Origin: Spirochaetaceae bacterium
GTDB taxonomy: Bacteria > Spirochaetota > Spirochaetia > UBA9216
Assembly (NCBI GenBank): GCA_028527945.1
Contig: JAQQAK010000363.1
Location: 1 to 9,354, forward strand
DNA length: 9,354 nucleotides
Direction of reading: 5' to 3'
Shown here: positions 1-4,575 of the stretch, piece by piece
Position numbering within the stretch: position 1 is the stretch's first letter
Layout of the letters: every line of letters starts with the position of its first letter
Notes under the pieces: generated by a model
Database searches by the model: none
Told to the model about the DNA's origin: nothing
The model's input: only the letters and a program-made list of their open reading frames with translations
Translations under genes and position numbers: made by a program

Positions 1-686
1 GCCCCAGCATCGCTAGCTTTTTCCTTTTTTGGTTTCATGCTTTTTTTAAGAGAGGCAAGTTCTTCTTCTATATCAGACTCATGCTCCATTTTAGCGAACT
101 CATTTTCACTGGCTCCGGAAAAGTCTGAATAAACCATATCAGCATCAGCTTCCATTCTTTCAATTCTACTTTCAAGATCTTCAAATCTCATTGTAGCATC
201 AACTCCAGAAGCGTTCTTAATAGACTGTCTGGCTTTCATCTTTTCTTTTGCGTGAATTCCTCTCTGGATAAGTATACGTCTTTTTTGTTTAACTGTCTCC
301 AGTTTTTCTTCGAGTTGAGCAATATTTGACTTGCTTTCTTTTATCATTTCTTCAAATTGAGCAAGGTCGTTTTCAGTAAGTTCCAGCTGTCCGCTAATAT
401 TCTTTTTTTCAAGTAGAGCTTCTCGCGCAAGGTCTTCCCGGCCTTTTTCAACTGCTAATTTTGCACGGCTTCCCCAACGTTCTACTTTTTCTGCAAGAAC
501 GTCTCTTTCTCTTTCTGTTTTTGTTTTATCAGCTATAGAAGCTGCACAAGAAGTTTTTAACTCTACAAGAGTATCTTCCATTTCACGAATCATGAGATTT
601 ATCATTTTCTCAGGATCTTCTGCCTTATCAAGCATTGAATTTATGTTTGAGTTTACTATGTCTTTAAATCTTGTAAATACGCCCAT
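1..686 (-). CDS. pspA: Phage shock protein A (PspA/IM30 family), 3' end outside window
   Basis: Peripheral inner-membrane protein of the PspA/IM30/ESCRT-III-like family, which binds stressed membranes and, in enterobacteria, also binds and inhibits PspF. The ATG is at 686-684, with a strong GGAGG about 7 bases upstream. 228 complete codons are visible with no stop. The N-terminus MGVFTRFKDIVNSNINSMLD is the family's amphipathic helix, followed by KAEDPEKMINLMIREMEDTL, very close to E. coli PspA. The rest is long, highly charged coiled coil, including a REDLAREALLEK segment (about residues 85-96) and an FEDLESRIERMEAD segment. E. coli PspA has 222 residues, so only a short lysine-rich tail (KPKKEKASDAG) and the stop are missing. 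It has its own sigma-54-type promoter and an upstream array of TGG-N9-CCA sites, which fits control by the nearby PspF. Confidence 0.95.
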   Translation of the reverse strand, partial: MGVFTRFKDIVNSNINSMLDKAEDPEKMINLMIREMEDTLVELKTSCAASIADKTKTERERDVLAEKVERWGSRAKLAVEKGREDLAREALLEKKNISGQLELTENDLAQFEEMIKESKSNIAQLEEKLETVKQKRRILIQRGIHAKEKMKARQSIKNASGVDATMRFEDLESRIERMEADADMVYSDFSGASENEFAKMEHESDIEEELASLKKSMKPKKEKASDAG

Positions 687-724
687 TGTAATCCTCCTAT
701 AGGCCATTGTTTACATAGATATAT

Positions 725-739
725 ACATATTCCGTGCCA
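725..739 (-). promoter_or_regulatory. Sigma-54 (-24/-12) promoter of pspA
   Basis: On the minus strand this reads TGGCACGGAATATGT. The -24 half TGGCACG is perfect, and GG is followed after exactly 10 bases by GT, where the consensus has GC. Predicted transcription start is near 714, leaving a leader of about 28 bases before the pspA ATG. The -12 half deviates at two positions from TTGCA, so the promoter may be weaker than that of GT1. Position, strand and the family's known sigma-54 dependence all agree. Confidence 0.75.
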
Positions 740-814
740 AAATATTCATTTATCAGTGTTTTTAATAAAAAAAGATAAAAAAAAGAAATTTATAAGCAAT
801 TTTTAAAACTTGAT

Positions 815-857
815 AGTTTAAAAAGAGACTCTATACCGTATTTTTAAACTGTCTCAG
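815..857 (-). terminator. Candidate rho-independent terminator with alternative stems
   Basis: On the minus strand GAGAC (855-851) can pair with GTCTC (829-825), which is followed at once by TTTTT (824-820), the arrangement of an intrinsic terminator. It would stop transcripts running from GT1 toward pspA. A second perfect 10-bp pairing, AGTTTAAAAA (815-824) with TTTTTAAACT (841-850), crosses the first and uses the T run, so the two stems are either exclusive or form a pseudoknot. The GC content of the stem is low, so termination is a guess from position and shape. Confidence 0.4.
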
Positions 858-898
858 TTTTTACAGATGATAAAAAAGTTCTAAGAACTAAAATTTAA

Positions 899-976
899 TG
901 GCAGATTTCACCTATATTGGCAATATTTACCAATATAAGGCTGGTAACAACCACCACAATATGGTACATTTAACCG
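899..976. promoter_or_regulatory. Array of TGG-N9-CCA sites upstream of pspA (putative PspF enhancer)
   Basis: Four 15-base sites of the form TGGYA-N7-CCA lie in a row: TGGCAGATTTCACCT (899-913, last base off), TGGCAATATTTACCA (918-932, within a larger palindrome TATATTGG-N9-CCAATATA at 913-937), TGGTAACAACCACCA (942-956) and TGGTACATTTAACCG (962-976, last base off). Their centres are about 192, 211, 235 and 255 bases upstream of the predicted pspA start, a usual distance for enhancer sites of sigma-54 activators. The same motif recurs in front of GT1/pspF at matching distances. Assignment to PspF is inference from this context. Confidence 0.65.
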
Positions 977-1190
977 ATATAAAACGTTGAATGTGAAACC
1001 TTGAGACAATCTGACATATTCCATAATTTATAGAGCTAATTTCAAAGCATTAAGACGTAAAATTTGAGACAATAAAGTTTCCAGAATCGTAATGATGATT
1101 AACGAAAGGAGAACCGGATAAACTTGCAACATAAAACTGCATTACTTATCCGGTAACTGGGAGGCTCCTTTCGTTACTCTTAATTGTTTA
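977..1190 (+). pseudogene. Decayed 5' fragment of a second pspF copy
   Basis: This stretch aligns with the first ~74 codons of the intact pspF (2326 onward). The bases at 994-1041 match pspF VEREALGESEIFLNF with mainly codon-wise changes (readable as VECETLRQSDIFHNL). After an unaligned insertion of about 23 bases, 1089-1188 match the Walker A region. The intact gene reads VMIIGERGTGKE and LHYLSGRWEAPFVALNC; the relic reads VMMINERRTG-stop and LHYLSGNWEAPFVTLNC, in the same frame apart from one lost codon. The start codon has become ATA, the Walker A lysine codon AAA is TAA, and the Walker glycines are changed. 18 bases are identical at 1157-1174. The similarity stops at about 1189, where the GT1 3' end begins. 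It cannot make an active activator. The TGG-N9-CCA array in front is part of the same duplicated segment. Confidence 0.85.
1101..1175. repeat. Long interrupted inverted repeat inside the pspF relic
   Basis: AACGAAAGGAG (1101-1111) is the exact reverse complement of CTCCTTTCGTT (1165-1175), and ACCGGATAA (1113-1121) of TTATCCGGT (1146-1154). Together they form a 20-bp stem with an internal loop of 1 against 10 bases and a 24-base apical loop. It starts 5 bases past the GT1 stop on the minus strand, so it may form the 3' end hairpin of the GT1 mRNA. No T run follows, so it is not a standard intrinsic terminator. Confidence 0.7.
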
Positions 1191-1980
1191 TGATAAGGTT
1201 ATTTTTTTGTTTTCTACTATTTTTTATGAGCTTATCCTCTATCTTGTCGAGAGTTTTTTTGCGTTTTTTAATATTGTCATATCCACCAAACTCATATTCA
1301 GTAATTTTATTACCATGTCTTATCTCCCCCCTGAACGCCCGATAAACATTAAGCCAAATTCCTTTTGCAGTGTATGTCAGCCGCCCTTCCTTTTCAAAGC
1401 GCCTTACACTAACGCGCAAAAAAGTTGATCTGAGATAACAAAGAGGTCTGTATGCTGATGCTCTTTTTACAAGATCATTATCTTCCGCAAATTTAATACT
1501 TTCATCAAATCCACCAATTCGTTCAAAAAGGCGTTTTGTGATAAAAATGCAAAAACCAAAGGCCTTGGGATCAACTCTGAGGAGGGCAAATACCGTAAAA
1601 TTAATAATTCTATGAATAATCAAATCAAGACGGATATTACTTAAAGGAACTATTGCGCAGGTTGCGACATCTATATATTTTTTTTGCATCTCAGAATATA
1701 AATTTTTCAGAAAACCTTTTGGAATAATAACATCAGCATCAAGAAAAATTAGAAACTCCCCCTGAGCAACACTAGCCCCAGCATTACGGCCAGCCCCCGG
1801 AAGTCCTCCATCGACAATCCTTGCATCATAATCTTTAGCAATCAACCTTGTTCGGTCTGAAGAAAATGCATCTGCCACAATAACTTCAAAATCATCAAAA
1901 TCCTGCGCTCTTATACTTTCAAGAAGCTTAGGCAAAAGAGCCTCTTCATTTTTAGTAGGAATAACAATACTTATTTTCAT
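1180..1980 (-). CDS. GT-A family 2 glycosyltransferase (GT1), Psp-regulated paralogue
   Basis: A 266-residue cytoplasmic glycosyltransferase of family 2 that transfers a sugar from a nucleotide-sugar to an unknown acceptor; a lipid or envelope polymer is likely from context but not shown. The N-terminal Rossmann-like half opens with SIVIPTKNEE (residues 4-13) and has VADAFSSDRT (35-44) and the metal-binding DAD at 81-83. GRNAG at 64-68 and the catalytic ED at 166-167 (AEDND) complete the GT2 pattern. There is no signal peptide; a hydrophobic stretch near 121-134 may touch the membrane. The ATG at 1980 has AGGAG 12 bases upstream, a rather long spacing. It is closely similar to GT2 (6126-7034) throughout but ends about 36 residues earlier, and its last codons and stop lie antisense to the pspF relic. 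Transcription is predicted from the perfect sigma-54 promoter at 2069-2084. Confidence 0.9.
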   Translation of the reverse strand: MKISIVIPTKNEEALLPKLLESIRAQDFDDFEVIVADAFSSDRTRLIAKDYDARIVDGGLPGAGRNAGASVAQGEFLIFLDADVIIPKGFLKNLYSEMQKKYIDVATCAIVPLSNIRLDLIIHRIINFTVFALLRVDPKAFGFCIFITKRLFERIGGFDESIKFAEDNDLVKRASAYRPLCYLRSTFLRVSVRRFEKEGRLTYTAKGIWLNVYRAFRGEIRHGNKITEYEFGGYDNIKKRKKTLDKIEDKLIKNSRKQKNNLIINN

Positions 1981-2022
1981 AGGCTCAGAAAACTCCTATA
2001 TAAAACCAAGAAATCCTGGCAA

Positions 2023-2049
2023 CAATTTAAAGTTATTTACTTTAAATTG
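2023..2049 (-). repeat. Perfect 11-bp hairpin in the GT1 mRNA leader
   Basis: CAATTTAAAGT (2023-2033) and ACTTTAAATTG (2039-2049) are exact reverse complements around a 5-base loop. With the sigma-54 start predicted near 2058, the hairpin would begin about 9 bases from the 5' end of the GT1 transcript and end about 42 bases before its ATG. A 5' hairpin at this place could protect the mRNA from 5'-end-dependent decay, or the palindrome could be an operator. It is not followed by a T run in the minus direction. Confidence 0.6.
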
Positions 2050-2068
2050 ATATTTTTATATAAACATT

Positions 2069-2084
2069 TGCAAATTGCGTGCCA
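2069..2084 (-). promoter_or_regulatory. Perfect consensus sigma-54 promoter of GT1
   Basis: On the minus strand this reads TGGCACGCAATTTGCA, identical to the sigma-54 consensus TGGCACG-N4-TTGCA, with GG and GC exactly 10 bases apart. Predicted transcription start is near 2058, giving a leader of about 78 bases to the GT1 ATG. The nearest gene in this direction is GT1, and enhancer-like sites lie 205-258 bases upstream. Confidence 0.88.
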
Positions 2085-2158
2085 CGCACATAAACTTTTA
2101 TTTGTAATTGTCACTTCAAAACTTGAAGAACCTTACAAAAAGTTTAAATAACCTACTT

Positions 2159-2188
2159 TTGACTTCTTTAACACCTAATAAATACAAT
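2159..2188 (+). promoter_or_regulatory. Candidate sigma-70 promoter of pspF
   Basis: TTGACT (2159-2164) and TACAAT (2183-2188) are separated by 18 bases. Transcription would begin near 2195, and the leader would carry the whole second site array. PspF bound there would block elongation, which would be negative autoregulation. A second candidate promoter nearer to the gene is listed separately. Confidence 0.5.
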
Positions 2189-2255
2189 TTTTAACCAAAA
2201 ACCACCTCTTGGAAATATTTCAGCTTAAACATAAAAATTCTAACAAAATTTTAAC

Positions 2256-2323
2256 TGGCAATAACCGCCAATTCAGATAAATAACACTTGGCATTATTAC
2301 CCATTACATGGTATTATTTACCA
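2256..2323. promoter_or_regulatory. Array of TGG-N9-CCA sites between GT1 and pspF (putative PspF sites)
   Basis: Three exact sites: TGGCAATAACCGCCA (2256-2270), TGGCATTATTACCCA (2289-2303) and TGGTATTATTTACCA (2309-2323). The last two centres are 20 bases apart, as are the last two upstream of pspA. The centres lie about 205, 238 and 258 bases upstream of the predicted GT1 start. The right-hand site ends 2 bases before the chosen pspF ATG, so it can act as an enhancer for GT1 and as an operator on pspF. Confidence 0.7.
2288..2317 (+). promoter_or_regulatory. Alternative proximal promoter of pspF (possibly leaderless)
   Basis: TTGGCA (2288-2293) and TATTAT (2312-2317) are spaced by 18 bases and would start transcription at about 2324, two bases before the ATG at 2326. 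Both elements lie inside TGG-N9-CCA sites, so bound PspF would exclude RNA polymerase. The absence of any Shine-Dalgarno sequence before pspF makes a leaderless message worth considering. The sequence resemblance may be incidental, because the sites are AT-rich. Confidence 0.3.
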
Positions 2324-2325
2324 AT

Positions 2326-3345
2326 ATGAAATTCCCCGGATTCGTCGAACGCGAAGCCTTGGGAGAATCTGAAATATTCCTTAATTTCCAGGCAGAGCTA
2401 AGCCGGGTAGCCGGTATAAATAGATCTGTAATGATTATAGGCGAGAGGGGAACCGGAAAAGAATTAGCAGCTTCAAGGCTTCATTATCTATCCGGACGCT
2501 GGGAGGCTCCTTTCGTAGCTCTTAATTGTGCAGCTTTGCCGCCGACTCTTATTGAAACAGAATTATTTGGACATAGTACTGGAGCCTACACAGGCGCTGG
2601 AAAATTAAGAAAGGGACGGTTTGAGGAAGCCGATGGAGGAACCTTATTTCTTGATGAAATGGGGCTCATTCCTTTAGAGGTACAAGAAAAGATTCTCAGG
2701 GTTGTTGAGTATGGCAGCTTCGAGCGGGTGGGTAGCTCTCAAACAGTTGAAGTGGATGTTCGAATTATTACAGCCACTAATCAGGATATGCCCAGGCTTT
2801 GCGACGAAAATAAATTTAAACGGGATCTGCTTGATAGGCTCTCTTTCGAAGTCCTGTTTCTTCCTCCTCTTAGAGAGCGCGGCACAGACAAGCTTCTGCT
2901 TGCCGAGCATTTTTGTATACGCATGTCCACAGAACTGGGCCTTTCCCAGGCCCCAAAACTTTCAGAAAATGTAAAACAAATAATTGAAGAATACAGTTGG
3001 CCCGGAAACATAAGAGAACTGAAAAACGTTATTGAAAGAGCTGTTTACAAATGCAACGGCGAATGGGTAGAAGATCTTACAATCGATCCATTTAAAAACC
3101 CTTACACACTGATAGAAACAGATTCAACGCCAGAGCCTAAAATTGATGAATCAGTTGTCGAGAAAACAGTGTCGGTTCTTCCTGAGTTGGGAAAATTCCG
3201 TAGCAATATTCGTGAAATTGAGATAGGCTATCTTAAACGTGCTCTTTCAGAAAGCAGCAACAATCAAAAAATGGCAGCTGAAAAACTAGGACTTTCTTAT
3301 GATCAATTCAGAGGTCTGTACCGAAAATACAAGAAAGATCTATAA
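2326..3345 (+). CDS. pspF: Sigma-54-dependent psp operon activator PspF
   Basis: AAA+ enhancer-binding protein that remodels sigma-54 RNA polymerase to open promoters, with no N-terminal receiver or sensor domain, as in E. coli PspF. With the ATG at 2326 it has 339 residues (325 in E. coli). Motifs: Walker A GERGTGKE (39-46), the sigma-54-contacting loop GAYTGA (86-91, normally GAFTGA), Walker B GGTLFLDE (104-111), LLDRL with R171 as an arginine finger, and WPGNIRELKN in the lid. A C-terminal Fis-type helix-turn-helix lies at about 312-335 (NQKMAAEKLGLSYDQFRGLY). W59 in LSGRWEAPF corresponds to E. coli W56, the residue needed for inhibition by PspA. The first arginine finger (E. coli R162) is K165 here. 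An ATG at 2308 in frame would add six residues; neither start has a Shine-Dalgarno, and 2326 fits the family length better. It is probably co-transcribed with the next two genes. Confidence 0.95.
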   Translation: MKFPGFVEREALGESEIFLNFQAELSRVAGINRSVMIIGERGTGKELAASRLHYLSGRWEAPFVALNCAALPPTLIETELFGHSTGAYTGAGKLRKGRFEEADGGTLFLDEMGLIPLEVQEKILRVVEYGSFERVGSSQTVEVDVRIITATNQDMPRLCDENKFKRDLLDRLSFEVLFLPPLRERGTDKLLLAEHFCIRMSTELGLSQAPKLSENVKQIIEEYSWPGNIRELKNVIERAVYKCNGEWVEDLTIDPFKNPYTLIETDSTPEPKIDESVVEKTVSVLPELGKFRSNIREIEIGYLKRALSESSNNQKMAAEKLGLSYDQFRGLYRKYKKDL

Positions 3346-3395
3346 AAACATAAGCTGTAAATCAGAGTTATACAAACTTAAAGGAGATAAAAACT

Positions 3396-3953
3396 ATGAG
3401 AATAACAGTAGAAGACAGTATTCTTGTAAATATTGATTTTCAGGATAAACTTATACCACATATGTTTAATGCTGATGAGCTTAAAAAAAAGACAATTGGA
3501 CTGATAAAAGGAATAAAAGCACTTCAGGTTCCAATGCTTACAACTCAGCAATATACAAGAGGATTAGGATTTACCGACGCTGAAATATCAGCCGCTTTAG
3601 GAGCAGAAAACCCTGAAGAACTATCTTTTATAGAAAAAAGCACTTTCAGCTGTTTAGATTGTGATGAATTTAGAACTGCTTTAGAAAAATCAGGAAAGCG
3701 GAATGTCATTATTGCAGGAATAGAAGGGCATGTTTGTGTATTGCAGACTATTGTAGATTTAAAATCTGCCGGCTATAACCCAATACCTGTACTTGATTGT
3801 ATATCATCAAGAAAAGAAACTGACTATCTAAACGGCATTAAAAGATATACAGCTGAAAATGTAACACCAACTTGTTTTGAATCTATTCTTTTTGAATTAT
3901 GCAGGACTTCAAAAAATCCTGTTTTTAAGGAAATTTCTTCAATAGTAAAATAG
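3396..3953 (+). CDS. Isochorismatase-like cysteine hydrolase
   Basis: A 185-residue cytoplasmic hydrolase of the isochorismatase/nicotinamidase superfamily, most like the YcaC-type branch; the substrate cannot be read from the sequence. The catalytic triad is visible as D14 in LVNIDFQDK, K81 in FIEKSTFSC and C114 in GIEGHVCV, and LTTQQY (48-53) is the family's second strand. The ATG at 3396 has AAGGAG at 3381-3386, nine bases upstream. The gene starts 50 bases after the pspF stop with no terminator-like hairpin between, so read-through from pspF is likely. Its stop TAG shares one base with the start of the SGNH hydrolase gene, which suggests translational coupling and a joint role. Confidence 0.88.
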   Translation: MRITVEDSILVNIDFQDKLIPHMFNADELKKKTIGLIKGIKALQVPMLTTQQYTRGLGFTDAEISAALGAENPEELSFIEKSTFSCLDCDEFRTALEKSGKRNVIIAGIEGHVCVLQTIVDLKSAGYNPIPVLDCISSRKETDYLNGIKRYTAENVTPTCFESILFELCRTSKNPVFKEISSIVK

Positions 3954-4549
3954 TGAAAAGAGTTCTTTGTTTTGGAGATTCAAACACCTTTGGCTATAAC
4001 CCTCATAATGGTTCCCGCTACGCAAAAGATATACGCTGGCCATGTGTTTTATCTAATTGCCTGGGAACTCATTTTGAGGTAATAGAACAAGGCTTAAATG
4101 GCCGATGCGTACTTGATTCTCTTTCTGCATTTAAAAAAATTATAAATGAATATGATCCTTTAGATATTGTTATCATCTTTCTTGGAGTTAATGATGTCTT
4201 ATTTACACCTGACAAACCCATAAGTAAAATTATTTCAGGAATAGATTCAATGTGTCAGAGCCTCTCCGAATCTTCCAGCAAAAGCAAAAGCCCGTGTCCA
4301 ACCATTATACTTATGGCTCCAATTCAAATAAATTGTGAATGCGTAAAAGAACAGGGGTTATGGCTAGAATCTGAAAAACTATTAAGACTGAGCCCTGCTA
4401 TTAAAGAGTTAGCCAAAATCAGCAAATGTCACTTTTTTGATCCGTCAATAAAAATTAAATCATCCAAAATAGATGGAATTCATCTTGAACCAGAAGAACA
4501 GATAAAACTTGGAAAACAAATGGCCTCTTTCATAAAAGAGCAGCTTTAA
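3953..4549 (+). CDS. SGNH/GDSL hydrolase (arylesterase-like)
   Basis: A 198-residue cytoplasmic esterase or acyltransferase of the SGNH family. Block I is CFGDSNTFG with nucleophile S10, block II has G50 in GLNGR, block III is GVND (78-81) and block V DGIHL has D174 and H177, so the full catalytic set is present. The opening KRVLCFGDSNTFGYNP and the DIRWPCVLSNCLG segment resemble Mycobacterium smegmatis arylesterase/acyltransferase. There is no signal peptide. The start is GTG at 3953, overlapping the preceding TAG by one base; it has no clear Shine-Dalgarno, so it likely depends on re-initiation after the upstream gene. Only 26 bases separate its stop from the convergent lipoprotein gene. 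The natural substrate is unknown. Confidence 0.88.
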   Translation: MKRVLCFGDSNTFGYNPHNGSRYAKDIRWPCVLSNCLGTHFEVIEQGLNGRCVLDSLSAFKKIINEYDPLDIVIIFLGVNDVLFTPDKPISKIISGIDSMCQSLSESSSKSKSPCPTIILMAPIQINCECVKEQGLWLESEKLLRLSPAIKELAKISKCHFFDPSIKIKSSKIDGIHLEPEEQIKLGKQMASFIKEQL

Positions 4550-4575
4550 AGAAAGAGACTCTTCCAAGTAAAAAA

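Noticed and set aside
1207..1428. Open reading frame of 73 codons on the plus strand
   Set aside because: It is antisense to GT1, has no ribosome binding site and no recognisable protein features.
2674..3011. Overlapping plus- and minus-strand frames inside pspF
   Set aside because: They cover the conserved AAA+ coding region in other frames and show no independent coding signal.
4550..4575. Possible bidirectional terminator between the SGNH and lipoprotein genes (AAGAGACTCTT)
   Set aside because: The palindrome leaves a one-base loop and cannot form a hairpin; no other stem fits in the 26 bases.
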